Shown: in pieces, positions 37,701 through 50,534 of the stretch | How the letters are laid out: each line of letters opens with the position of its first letter | Position numbering within the stretch: the first letter of the stretch is position 1 | NCBI GenBank assembly: GCA_026168455.1 | Contig: CM047427.1 | Coordinates: 13,669,505-13,733,504 of the forward strand | DNA length: 64,000 nt | Reading direction: 5' to 3' | Source of the DNA: Theocolax elegans | Taxonomy: Eukaryota > Arthropoda > Insecta > Hymenoptera > Cerocephalidae | Made by a program: the position numbers and the translations under genes | Notes under the pieces: generated by a model | The model's database searches: none | Seen by the model: only the letters and a program-made list of their open reading frames with translations | Told to the model about the DNA's origin: nothing

Positions 37701-40700
37701 TAATAATTATTCAATTGATTATTAGTCCATTAAAATCAGATTTACAATACGGATAATTATACGGTAATTACACGTACGTACAATAAATTACCTGTAAATT
37801 AATAATCAGCTATAATTTATTAAATATTTATCAAAATAGAATCGCGAACAATAATAAAAAGAATGTAAAGGTTAAATTCAAGTTTGTCGAATGTAAAAAA
37901 AACATATTTTCCGTGTATATTGATACGTCAAAAGTGTAGAATAAAAATAAGTCAAAATCTCGCCTAGATACACATAGCACAATAAGAAAGGGACACATAG
38001 GACTATTTCATGACTGGCATTCTACGAACTTTCACGATTATATTTATGGATTCCGTGTGACTCATGCATATATATTGAAATTGAATTTTTGCGAAACTCG
38101 CGAGGTTGTGCAACTTGTTCGCACGCGCCATCCGCATAAAAAGGGGTGCCTTTGCTTTTCACGCGTAGTCCGCTGACGTGAGCTACTTCCGCGAGAAACA
38201 TTTTTCAAATAAGGGTTGTGCATACGAACAAATCGCGGTTTCTTTACCCTTTATTATTATTACTTATTGAATAAAAAAATTGCAAGTTTTGAATGTTGCA
38301 ATTGTCGTTATGTTTTAAAATTAGGAAATGTTTACACGGCTTTCATTTAAAACACTATACCTAAAGTGAAATTAAATAACCTAATATAAAATTCCTACCC
38401 CGTATAGTATTCCTTACAGTATATAGTAACGCAGGAGTATACTTAAATTATTATATTACTAAATTTGTATAACAAAAATATCTTACATACTGCACTTTAA
38501 TATTTGTTATACAAAATATAGTGATAAATCGCAATAATCGGAGTGTGTTTACCTTACTATATAAAATGCAGACTTTTTAAATATTTCATTTAAACTGATG
38601 TGTAATTAAAATAACCAAATATATTATGCTTAGTTTTATGAATATGATTAATTGAAACTTACCGACTTGTAAAGCTTACATGCAAAGTATACAAATATCC
38701 TTATTTTTGCAAAAAATATATTATGTTTATAACTACTAATAATTCAAAAAACTATAAGCGCGAAAAATTAGACATTCTAGTGATATGTAAATACTAATTT
38801 TCTCAAAGAACAATTTATATTAACGATAAAGGTGTATAATATAAAAATCTCCGTAGTTTTTATTTGACATAATTTAAAGTTATAATAAGTCGTTGAATAT
38901 ATTCCTTTTTCCTAAACTGCGTATCAACAAAATTACTTGAAAAGCCATTCGACAAAGAAATATTCTGTGCACGAATTGGAAAAGTTAAAGATGGTCGGGC
39001 GTGATGTTGGCCACATTGCCCCCTTATGTACCATAAACTCGGAAAGGGAATTATTGCGCTAAGTAACTACACCGCATTAATTCCACCAAGAACGAACGAG
39101 TTAATAGGATTACTTTTTAATTATGATCCGTCTTAAGGTATACGAGCATTTGTATTTGCTATCTTATTTATTCTCCGTAAACTTTTTAAATAATTTTTTT
39201 ACAACTCCCATAAATTGTCGAATTAGGCAAAAATTTAATTGTGGCATACGCACTTTTATACTATTAATACGTTTAATGCTAAGAGATACGCACTGAAAGT
39301 ATTATTTTGTTATTTTATTTATTAAGATAGAATTAGTATATACTTGTGTGTATGTACTTGAATCATGAAAAAGGATCCTCTTAAAAGAAAATTGATGATT
39401 GCAGTTTCAATTTGAGAGAATGCTTATAGTAACAACATAGTCTTTCGAAATAATTTTAAAAAATTTTAAACAAACATTTGTTATAAAATTATATCAAATT
39501 ATACGCATGGATATACAAAAGTATTCTAAAAGAATTCTTTGGAAGCATTAAATATTCTCTATATGCAATATTTTAGAGTAATATCGCTCTAAATAAAATT
39601 CATGTATTAAAAGCTATAAATATACATTTGTTAATTAGTTAATTAGTGGCCAACCCATTGCTGAAGATTGGCATCTATTCTTATGCATGTTGCACATATT
39701 GTTGTAAATATTATATACCTACATTTTGCAAATAGTATCTAAGATTATTGAAAAGTCAAAACTGGAGATATATTTTATCCTTCATATTATCGGATGATAA
39801 ATTATACTATTTCATTTCTTATTTTAGTAAATATAAAGGATGACGCCAACGGTACATGTAAATTTGCCCGTGAACAAAGACGAATGGGACCTACACCATC
39901 AAAAAGCACGTAAAAAAATATGCAGATTTAAAAAAAATCCGTGGGAACCCTTCGAAACCATGCGTTGAACTGTTCATCCTTTACACTAAAAAATTGTTAA
40001 ATAAAACGAAAATAAACATGGATGGCGGTATTTTCTGTTCAGGATCTTGATGCTGATCGATTATCCTTTGAAAAATGTATAAAAAAAATCTTAATTTAAA
40101 CCAGCGTTTTTCTTTTTTAGGAAAAAAACAATTTTCTTTTTTGTTAATTCAACATTTAAAGAATGTAAAAGAAAATCATTTTATAACCCTTAGGCAAACT
40201 TTTAAAAAATCTCTTTAATAGAAAAATCAATGTTAAAATGGTAGTAGCTTTAAGGCCCATTCTTAATTAAAAAAATGTATAAAATAGGTTATATATAGTA
40301 ATTTTCAAGAGCTTGCGATTAAAGTCGTCTTAACAGTATTATTTTGCAAAACATTAACGCTCATCAAAAGCTGTCAACAAACGTTAACGGATAAAACAAA
40401 TTTTTAATTCAGTGATAAAGCTTTTTTACGTCCCAAATATAAATTGATTTTTTACAATAAAACAATTATGTTTCCAAAAAGCTACACCTAACGTGGATTA
40501 AAAAAATATTCTTTTTGATACTGCTAAAATATTTAAATCGTTGCACGTTCACGGAAAATATATAATAAACGACTGTAATCATTCCTTACTATAATGTAAA
40601 TTCTAGAACGGTTAATAAATATTATCATGACAAAAAGAGGTTTAATAAAATTAATAAAAAATTTTCGTAGCGCAATTTAAATAAAATTTCCTTATCAAAC

Positions 40701-41986
40701 AAGGCAAACGATAAATATCCATTTAAATTAGGTAGAATCCGATAATGCTTCCCTTATCTCTAAGTATACGAATCTCCATCTACGGTAGGCTAACAAACGC
40801 CGACAAAGGAACCATCGAGCCGCGAATCGAAACAACGCCCGAACAAGAAGATCCAGATCGAATCTTATAATCGGTCAAAGAGTCACCAGCCGCGTCCAAA
40901 GCAATTACACGTTAAAAAGAATTTGTAGAAAAGGTGAATCAAATGGAAGAAAATATCGTTCGCGTTTCTTTAATATCGAAAGGATTGATCCGATAAAACG
41001 GCAATTCTTATCTCCTGATCCTCCTCTTTTTCTTCCCTATCACCAGACTAATTTCTACTTGGACTTTGATAGGAAAAAAAATATTCCCGACAGGTGCGGA
41101 ATCGAATTACACACTCAGCTGGGCATCTTCTTTATTCGAATTGTTATAAGGCCGTTGGGGGATACGGAATTACCTTTTATAAGGTGGTGCACTGCCTTAT
41201 GTATAGATGTATATAATCATCCCCTTTAACTTCTTTTATCCTCGAGTCTTTTCTTACCTCCTTCTACCGATACTTTCTTGGATTTTTCTTTATCACCGTC
41301 GAGGCATCGTTTATCGGCGTTTAACGCGATTTCGGACGTTATGACTTTCCTCGAGAGTTTTAATGCTCGGCTGGAACTTGGGGAACGGAATCGTTATATT
41401 TCCCTTATATTAACTTTACCACTTATTTTTACGACGGGTTTCGAGAGAACAGGAGAGAGGAAGAAGAGATGATCGAATCTGCTAATGATTACGCGATAGA
41501 GATCATATTTTACTTTAACATTCATTGCCATTTTTAAAGTTATTGATTTTATCGTTAAAGAATAGTAGTAATTATAGATTTTTACGCCTGGATAAAAGAT
41601 ACTCTGACCCACTCCATAAAATCCTTTTCATCCTCTTTTATTTAGCAAACATGCGACTCATTGTTTTCTGACATTAATCTTTGAAGTTTGTGTCGTCAAC
41701 GTAAAATTATATGTAATACTTATACGCGAATGAAAATGTACATATTTGGAAACACGAATAATATTGCAAGACATTAGAGTTCGTTAATGCCAATCATCAC
41801 GTTACAACACATAATAATTAATTTATAATCATATTTATATCTATTTAAAGGAAATACTTAAACATTTACATTTTTTGTTTTAATAAAAAAATAAAAAATT
41901 GAATTTTATATGAGTGTAAATTGCGAAAAATCAAGAAAAACCCTGTCTTCGTTAAATTATTTGATTTGAAATACTTCAGCCTGTAA
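37701..41986 (+). repeat. Copy 1 of a 4.2-4.3 kb triplicated unit (forward)
   Basis: Begins TAATAATTATTCAATTG and ends CAGCCTGTAA. No long reading frame on either strand. It holds GC-richer islands at about 38,090-38,220 and 40,730-41,480, a TGACTCA site near 38,057, and AT-rich DNA between. The content looks like ordinary host intergenic or intronic DNA, not a transposon: no transposase or reverse transcriptase signature, no target-site duplication. Copy 1 matches copy 3 closely; relative to copy 1, copy 3 is 24 bp longer between corresponding points near both ends. Confidence 0.9.
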
Positions 41987-44900
41987 AACTACACGGTATA
42001 GTCTTACAGGCTGAGTATTTCAAATCAAATAATTTAACGAAGACAGGGTTTTTCTTGATTTTTCGCAATTTACACTCATAAAAATTCAATTTTTTATTTT
42101 TTTAAAACAAAAATAAATGTTTAAGTTTCCTTTAAATAGATATAAATATGATTATAAATTAATTATTATGTGTTGTAACGTGATGATTGGCATTAACGAA
42201 CTCTAATGTCTTGCAATATTATTCGTGTTTCCAAATTACATTTTCATTCGCGTATAAGTATTACATATAATTTTACGTTGACGACACAAACTTCAAAGAT
42301 TAATGTCAGAAAACAATGAGTCGCATGTTTGCTAAATAAAAGAGGATGAAAGGATTTTATGGAGTGGGTCAAGTATCTTTTATCCAGGCGTAAAATCTAT
42401 AATTACTACTATTCTTTAACGATAAAATCAATAACTTTTAAAAATGGCAATGAATGTTAAAGTAAAATATGATCTCTATCGCGTAATCATTAGCAGATTC
42501 GATCATCTCTTCTTCCTCTCTCCTGTTCTCTCGAAACCCGTCGTAAAAATAAGTGGTAAAGTTATATAAGGGAAATATAACGATTCCGTTCCCCAAGTTC
42601 CAGCCGAGCATTAAACTCTCGAGGAAAGTCATAACGTCCGAAATCGCGTTAAACGCCGATAAACGATGCCTCGACGGTGATAAAGAAAAATCCAGAAAGT
42701 ATCGGTAGAAGGAGGTAAGAAAAGACTCGAGGATAAAAGAAGTTAAAGGGGATGATTATATACATCTATACATAAGGCAGTGCACCACCTTATAAAAGGT
42801 AATTCCGTATCCCCCAACGGCCTTATAACAATTCGAATAAAGAAAGCCCAGCTGAGTGTGTAATTCGATTCCGCACCTGTCGGGAATATTTTTTCCTATC
42901 AAAGTCCAAGTAGAAATTAGTCTGGTGATAGGAAGAAAAGAGGAGGTCAGGAGATAAGATTGCCGTTTTATCGGATCAATCCTTTCGATATTAAAGAAAC
43001 GCGAACGATATTTTCTTCCATTTGATTCACCTTTCTACAAATTCTTTTTAACGTGTAATTGCTTTGGACGCGGCTGGTGACTCTTTGACCGATTATGATT
43101 CGATCTGGATCTTCTTGTTCGGGCGTTGTTTCGATTCGCGGCTCGATGGTTCCTTTGTCGGCGTTTTAGCCTACCGTAGATGGAGATTCGTATACTTAGA
43201 GATAGGAAGCATTATCGGATTCTACCTAATTTAAATGGATATTTATCGTTTGCCTTGTTTGATAAGGAAATTTTATTTAAATTGCGCTACGAAAATTTTT
43301 TATTAATTTTATTAAACCTCTTTTTGTCATGATAATATTTATTAACCGTTCTAGAATTTACATTATAGTAAGGAATGATTACAGTCGTTTATTATATATT
43401 TCCGTGAAACGTGCAACGATTTAAATATTTAGCAGTATCAAAAGAATATTTTTTTAATCCACGTTAGGTGCTTTTTGGAAACATAATTGTTTTATTGTAA
43501 AAAATCAATTTATATTTGGGACGTAAAAAAGCTTTATCACTGAATTAAAAATTTGTTTTATCCGTTAACGTTTGTTGACAGCTTTTGATGAGCGTTAATG
43601 TTTTGCAAAATAATACTGTTAAGACGACTTTAATCGCAAGCTCTTGAAATTACTATATATACCTATTTTATACATTTTAATTAAAATGGGCCTTAAAGCT
43701 ACTACCATTTTAACATTGATTTTTCTATTAAAGAGATTTTTAAAAGTTTGCCTAAGGGTTAAAATGATTTTCTTTTACATTCTTTAAATGTTGAATTAAC
43801 AAAAAGAAAATTGTTTTTTTCCTAAAAAAGAAAACGCTGGTTTAAATTAAGATTTTTTTTATACATTTTTCAAAGGATAATCGATCAGCATGAAGATCCT
43901 GAACAGAAAATACCGCCATCCATGTTTATTTTCGTTTTATTTAACAATTTTTTAGTGTAAAGGATGAACAGTTCAACGCATGGTTTCGAAGGGTTCCCAC
44001 TATTTTTTTTAAATCTGCATATTTTTTACGTGCTTTTTGATGGTAGGTCCCATTCGTCTTTGTTCACGGGCAAATTTACATGTACCGTTGGCGTCATCCT
44101 TTATATTTACTAAAATAAGAAATGAAATAGTATAATTTATCATCCGATAATATGAAGGATAAAATATCTCCAGTTTTCTTTTCAATATCTTAGATACTAT
44201 TTGCAAAATGTAGGTATATAATATTTACAACAATATGTGCAACATGCATAAGAGATGCCAATCTTCAGCAATGGGTTGGCCACTAATTAACTAATTACAA
44301 ATGTATTTATAGCTTTTAATACATGAATTTTATTTAGAGCGATATTACTCTAAAATATTGCATATAGAATATTTAATGCTTCCAAAGAATTCTTTTAGAA
44401 TACTTTTGTATATCCATGCGTATAATTTGATATAATTTTATAACAAATGTTTGTTTAAAATTTTTTAAATTATTTCGAAAGACTATGTTGTTACTATAAG
44501 CATTCTCTCAATTGAAACTGCAATCATCAATTTTCTTTTAAGAGGATCCTTTTTCATGATTCAAGTACATACACACAAGTATATACTAATTCTATCTTAA
44601 TAAATAAAATAACAAAATAATACTTTCAGTGCGTATCTCTTAGCATTAAACGTATTAATAGTATAAATGCGTATGCCACAATTAAATTTTTGCCTAATTC
44701 GACAATTTATGGGTTGTAAAAAATTATTTAAAAAGTTTACGGAGAATAAATAAGATAGCAAATACAAATGCTCGTATACCTTAAGACGGATCATAATTAA
44801 AAAGTAATCCTATTAACTCGTTCGTTCTTGGTGGAATTAATGCGGTGTTTACTTAGCGCAATAATTCCCTTTCCGAGTTTATGTACATAAGGGGGCAATG

Positions 44901-46187
44901 TGGCCAACATCACGCCCGACCATCTTTAACTTTTCCAATTCGTGCACAGAATATTTCTTTGTCGAATGGCTTTTCAAGTAATTTTGTTGATACGCAGTTT
45001 AGGAAAAGGAATATATTCAACGACTTATTATAACTTTAAATTATGTCAATAAAACTACGGAGATTTTATATTATAACCTTTATCGTTAATATAAATTGTT
45101 CTTTGAGAAAATTAGTATTTACATATCACTAAATGTCTAATTTTTCGCGCTTATAGTTTTTTGAATTTTATAGTTATAAACATAATATATTTTTTGCAAA
45201 AATAAGGATATTTGATACTTTGCATGTAAGCTTTACAAGTCGGTAAGTTTCAATTAATCATATTCATAAAACTAAGCATAATATTTGGTTATTTTAATTA
45301 CACATCAGTTTAAATGAAATATTTAAAAAGTCTGCATTTTATAGTAGTAAAACACACTCCGATTATTGCGATTTATCACTATATTTTGTATAACAAATAT
45401 TAAAGTGCAGTATGTAATATTTTTGTTATACAAATTTAGTAATATAATAATTTAAGTATACTCCTGCGTTACTATATACTGTAAGAATACTATACGGGTA
45501 GAATTTATATTAGGTTATTTAATTTCACTTTAGGTATAGTGTTTTAAATGAAAGCCGTGTAAACATTTCCTAATTTTAAAACATAACGACAATTGCAACA
45601 TTCAAAACTTGCAATTTTTTATTCAATAAGTAATAATAATAAAGGTAAAGAAACCGCGATTTGTTCGTATGCACAACCCTTATTTGAAAAATGTTTTCTC
45701 GCGGAAGTAGCTCACGTCAGCGGACTACGCGTGAAAACAAAGGCACCCCTTTTTATGCGGATGGCGCGTGCGAACAAGTTGCACAACCTCGCGAGTTTCG
45801 CAAAAATTCAATTTCATATATATGCATGAGTCACACGGAATCCATAAATATAATCGTGAAATTCGTAGAATGCCAGTCATGAAATAGTCCTATGTGTCCC
45901 TTTCTTATTGTGCTATGTGTATCTAGGCGAGATTTTGACTTATTTTTATTCTACACTTTTGACGTATCAATATACACGAAAATATGTTTTTTTTTACATT
46001 CGACAAACTTGAATTTAACCTTTACATTCTTTTTATTATTGTTCGCGATTCTATTTTGATAATATTTAATAATTATAGCTGATTATTAATTTACAGGTAA
46101 TTTATTGTACGTACGTGTAATTACCGTATAATTATCCGTATTGTAAATCTGATTTTAATGGACTAATAATCAATTGAATAATTATTA
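41985..46187 (-). repeat. Copy 2 of the triplicated unit (inverted)
   Basis: Reverse complement of copies 1 and 3. It carries many private one- or two-base differences, mostly losses (for example near 42,233, 42,846, 44,035, 44,840, 45,742 and 45,865 against the state shared by copies 1 and 3). It starts with 17 bases (through GTGTAGTTT on the complementary strand) that copy 1 lacks at its end but copy 3 has. Non-coding. Confidence 0.9.
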
Positions 46188-46212
46188 GTCCATTAAATCA
46201 TCAATGTTATAC
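46188..46212. other. Complex junction insert between copies 2 and 3
   Basis: Between the end of copy 2 (AATTATTA, 46,187) and the start of copy 3 (TATTCAATTG, 46,213) are 25 bases. The first ten (GTCCATTAAA) continue an ATTATTAGTCCATTAAA string copied from just inside the unit. The last 15 (TCATCAATGTTATAC) have no source I could find. Templated insertions of this kind mark replication template switching. Confidence 0.7.
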
Positions 46213-48345
46213 TATTCAATTGATTATTAGTCCATTAAAATCAGATTTACAATACGGATAATTATACGGTAATTACACGTACGTACAATAAATTACCTGT
46301 AAATTAATAATCAGCTATAATTTATTAAATATTTATCAAAATAGAATCGCGAACAATAATAAAAAGAATGTAAAGGTTAAATTCAAGTTTGTCGAATGTA
46401 AAAAAAACATATTTTCCGTGTATATTGATACGTCAAAAGTGTAGAATAAAAATAAGTCAAAATCTCGCCTAGATACACATAGCACAATAAGAAAGGGACA
46501 CATAGGACTATTTCATGACTGGCATTCTACGAACTTTCACGATTATATTTATGGATTCCGTGTGACTCATGCATATATATTGAAATTGAATTTTTGCGAA
46601 ACTCGCGAGGTTGTGCAACTTGTTCGCACGCGCCATCCGCATAAAAAGGGGTGCCTTTGCTTTTCACGCGTAGTCCGCTGACGTGAGCTACTTCCGCGAG
46701 AAACATTTTTCAAATAAGGGTTGTGCATACGAACAAATCGCGGTTTCTTTACCCTTTATTATTATTACTTATTGAATAAAAAATTGCAAGTTTTGAATGT
46801 TGCGATTGTCGTTATGTTTTAAAATTAGGAAATGTTTACACGGCGTTCATTTAAAACACTATACCTAAAGTGAAATTAAATAACCTAATATAAAATTCTA
46901 CCCCGTATAGTATTCCTTACAGTATATAGTAACGCAGGAGTATACTTAAATTATTATATTACTAAATTTGTATAACAAAAATATCTTACATACTGCACTT
47001 TAATATTTGTTATACAAAATATAGTGATAAATCGCAATAATCGGAGTGTGTTTTACCTTACTATATAAAATGCAGACTTTTTAAATATTTCATTTAAACT
47101 GATGTGTAATTAAAATAACCAAATATATTATGCTTAGTTTTATGAATATGATTAATTGAAACTTACCGACTTGTAAAGCTTATATGCAAAGTACAAATAT
47201 CCTTATTTTCGCAAAAAATATATTATGTTATAACTACTAAAAATTCAAAAAACTATAAGCGCGAAAAATTAGACGATTTTAGTGATATGTAAATACTAAT
47301 TTTCTCAAAGAACAATTTATATTAACGATAAAGGTGTACAAAATAAAAATCTCCGTAGTTTTTATTTGACATAATTTAAAGTTATAATAAGTCGTTGAAT
47401 ATATTCCTTTTTCCTAAACTGCGTATCAACAAAATTACTTGAAAAGCCATTCGACAAAGAAATATTCTGTGCACGAATTGGAAAAGTTAAAGATGGTCGG
47501 GCGTGATGTTGGCCACATTGCCCCCTTATGTACCATAAACTCGGAAAGGGAATTATTGCGCTAAGTAACTACACCGCATTAATTCCACCAAGAACGAACG
47601 AGTTAATAGGATTACTTTTTAATTATGATCCGTCTTAAGGTATACGAGCATTTGTATTTGCTATCTTATTTATTCTCCGTAAACTTTTTAAATAATTTTT
47701 TTACAACTCCCATAAATTGTCGAATTAGGCAAAAATTTAATTGTGGCATACGCACTTTTATACTATTAATACGTTTAATGCGAAGAGATACGCACTGAAA
47801 GTATTATTTTGTTATTTTATTTATTAAGATAGAATTAGTATAAACTTGTGTGAATGTACTTGAATCATGAAAAAGGATCCTCTTAAAAGAAAATTGATGA
47901 TTGCAGTTTGAATTTGAGAGAATGCTTATAGTAACAACATAGTTTTTCGAAATAATTTAAAAAAATTTTAAACAAATATTTGTTATAAAATTATATCAAA
48001 TTATACGCATGGATATACAAAAGTATTCTAAAAGAATTCTTTCGAAGCATTAAATATTCTCTATATGCAATATTTTAGAGTAATATCGCTCTAAATAAAA
48101 TTCATGTATTAAAAGCTATAAATTTACATTTGTTAATTAGTTAATTAGTGGCCAACCCATTGCTGAAGATTGGCATCTATTCTTTTGCATGTTGCACATA
48201 TTGTTGTTTACAAATATTATATACCTACATTTTGCAAATAGTATCTAAGATTATTGAAAAGTAAAAACTGGTGATATATTTTATCCTACATATTATCGGA
48301 TGATAAATTATACTATTTCATTTCTTATTTTAGTAAATATAAAGG

Positions 48346-48507
48346 ATGACGCCAACGGTACATGTAAATTTGCCCGTGAAGAAAGACGAATGGGACCTAC
48401 ACCATCAAAAAGCACGTAAAAAATATGCAGATTTAAAAAAATTATCCGTGGAAACCCTTCGAAACCATGCGTTGAACTGTTCATCCTTTACACTAAAAAA
48501 TTGTTAA
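48346..48507 (+). CDS. Candidate 53-codon open frame, intact only in copy 3
   Basis: ATG 48,346 to TAA 48,505-48,507. It is preceded by a pyrimidine-rich CTTATTTTAG that looks like a splice acceptor, 12 bases before the ATG. The predicted peptide starts MTPTVHVNLP and has a charged, helix-like middle (KARKKYADLKKLSVETLRN) and a Cys-containing end. Copy 1 (ATG 39,840) loses the frame through an extra A after CACGT, and copy 2 through a two-base loss (CTACCATC). The composition is protein-like, but the length is within chance expectation and no family is recognised. If real, it may be one exon of an otherwise lost gene. Confidence 0.2.
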   Translation: MTPTVHVNLPVKKDEWDLHHQKARKKYADLKKLSVETLRNHALNCSSFTLKNC

Positions 48508-48528
48508 ATAAAACGAAAATAAACATGG

Positions 48529-48606
48529 ATGGCAGTATTTTCTGTTCAGGATCTTCATGCTGATCGATTATCCTTTGAAAAGTGTATAAAAAAAATCTTA
48601 ATTTAA
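48529..48606 (+). CDS. 25-codon open frame preserved in copies 1 and 3
   Basis: ATG 48,529 to TAA 48,604-48,606, 21 bases after the previous frame and in another phase. The same frame is intact in copy 1, and copy 2 keeps it as far as compared. Between copies 1 and 3 two of three substitutions are synonymous (GCA/GCG, AAG/AAA) and one changes His to Asp. Three changes are far too few to prove selection. Listed because it is too short to be noticed otherwise. Confidence 0.12.
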   Translation: MAVFSVQDLHADRLSFEKCIKKILI

Positions 48607-50534
48607 ACCAGCGCTTTTCTTTTTTAGGAAAAAAACACTTTTTTTTATTTTAATTTTAAAGAAAAAAAATTTCTTTTTGGTTAATTCAACATTTAAAGAA
48701 TTTAAAAATCATTTTACAACCCTTAATAAAATTTTAAAAAAATTTCTTTAATAGAAAACTCAATGTTAGAATGGTAGTAGCTTTAAGGCCCATCCTTAAT
48801 TAGAAAAATGTATAAAATAGGTTATATGTAATAATTTTCAAGAGCTTGCGATTAAAGTCGTCTTAACAGTATTTTTTTTTAAACATTAACGTTCATCAAA
48901 AACTGTCAACAAACCTTAACGGAAAAATCAATTTTAATTCAGTGCTATAAAGCTTTTTTACGCCCCAAATATAAATTGATTTTTTACAATAAAACAATTA
49001 TGTTTCCAAAAAGCTATACCTAACGCGGATTAAAAAATATTCTATTTGATACTGCTAAAGTATTTAAATCGTTGCACGTTCACGGAAATATATAATAAAC
49101 GACTGTAATCATTCCTTACTATAATGTAAATTCTAGAACGGTTAATAAATATTATCATGACAAAAAGAGGTTTAATAAAATTAATAAAAAATTTTCGTAG
49201 CGCAATTTAAATAAAATTTCCTTATCAAACAAGGCAAACGATAAATATCCAATTAAATTAAGTAGAATCCGATAATGCTTCCCTTATCTCTAAGTATACG
49301 AATCTCCATCTACGGTAGGCTAACAAACGCCGACAAAGGAACCATCGAGCCGCGAATCGAAACAACGCCCGAACAAGAAGATCCAGATCGAATCTTATAA
49401 TCGGTCAAAGAGTCACCAGCCGCGTCCAAAGCAATTACACGTTAAAAAGAATTTGTAGACAAGGTGAATCAAACGGAAGAAAATATCGTTCGCGTTTCTT
49501 TAATATCGAAAGGATTGATCCGATAAAACGGCAATTCTTATCTCCTGATCCTCCTCTTTTTCTTCCCTATCACCAGACTAATTTCTACTTGGACTTTGAT
49601 AGGAAAAAAATATTCCCGACAGGTGCGGAATCGAATTACACACTCAGCTGGGCATCTTCTTTATTCGAATTGTTATAAGGCCGTTGGGGGATACGGAATT
49701 ACCTTTTATAAGGTGGTGCACTGCCTTATGTATAGATGTATATAATCATCCCCTTTAACTTCTTTTATCCTCGAGTCTTTTCTTACCTCCTTCTACCGAT
49801 ACTTTCTTGGATTTTTCTTTATCACCGTCGAGGCATCGTTTATCGGCGTTTAACGCGATTTCGGACGTTATGACTTTCCTCGAGAGTTTTAATGCTCGGC
49901 TGGAACTTGGGGAACGGAATCGTTATATTTCCCTTATATTAACTTTACCACTTATTTTTACGACGGGTTTCGAGAGAACAGGAGAGAGGAAGAAGAGATG
50001 ATCGAATCTGCTAATGATTACGCGATAGAGATCATATTTTACTTTAACATTCATTGCCATTTTTAAAGTTATTGATTTTATCGTTAAAGAATAGTAGTAA
50101 TTATAGATTTTTACGCCTGGATAAAAGATACTCTGACCCACTCCATAAAATCCTTTTCATCCTCTTTTATTTAGCAAACATGCGACTCATTGTTTTCTGA
50201 CATTAATCTTTGAAGTTTGTGTCGTCAACGTAAAATTATATGTAATACTTATACGCGAATGAAAATGTACATATTTGGAAACACGAATAATATTGCAAGA
50301 CATTAGAGTTCGTTAATGCCAATCATCACGTTACAACACATAATAATTAATTTATAATCATATTTATATCTATTTAAAGGAAATACTTAAACATTTACAT
50401 TTTTTGTTTTAATAAAAAAATAAAAAATTGAATTTTATATGAGTGTAAATTGCGAAAAATCAAGAAAAACCCTGTCTTCGTTAAATTATTTGATTTGAAA
50501 TACTTCAGCCTGTAAGACTATACCGTGTAGTTTT

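Larger units (their letters stand above)
46213..50534 (+). repeat. Copy 3 of the triplicated unit (forward)
   Basis: Corresponds to copy 1 with an offset of 8,505 bases at the left and 8,529 at the right. The extra bases lie mainly around 48,630-48,680, an A/T-homopolymer-rich insertion. At the right end it continues past CAGCCTGTAA into GACTATACCGTGTAGTTTT and then unique DNA, so this copy preserves the original right flank, as copy 1 preserves the original left flank. Confidence 0.9.

Noticed and set aside
41278..41472. 64-codon frame identical in copies 1 and 3 (second copy at 49,807-50,001)
   Set aside because: Identity only reflects recent duplication. In copy 2 the frame is broken by one-base losses, so there is no evidence of coding constraint.
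37701..50534. Reading the 4.3-kb unit as a transposable element with terminal inverted repeats
   Set aside because: The outer flanks show no target-site duplication, the copies have unequal ends at the junctions, and no transposase, integrase or reverse-transcriptase sequence is present.
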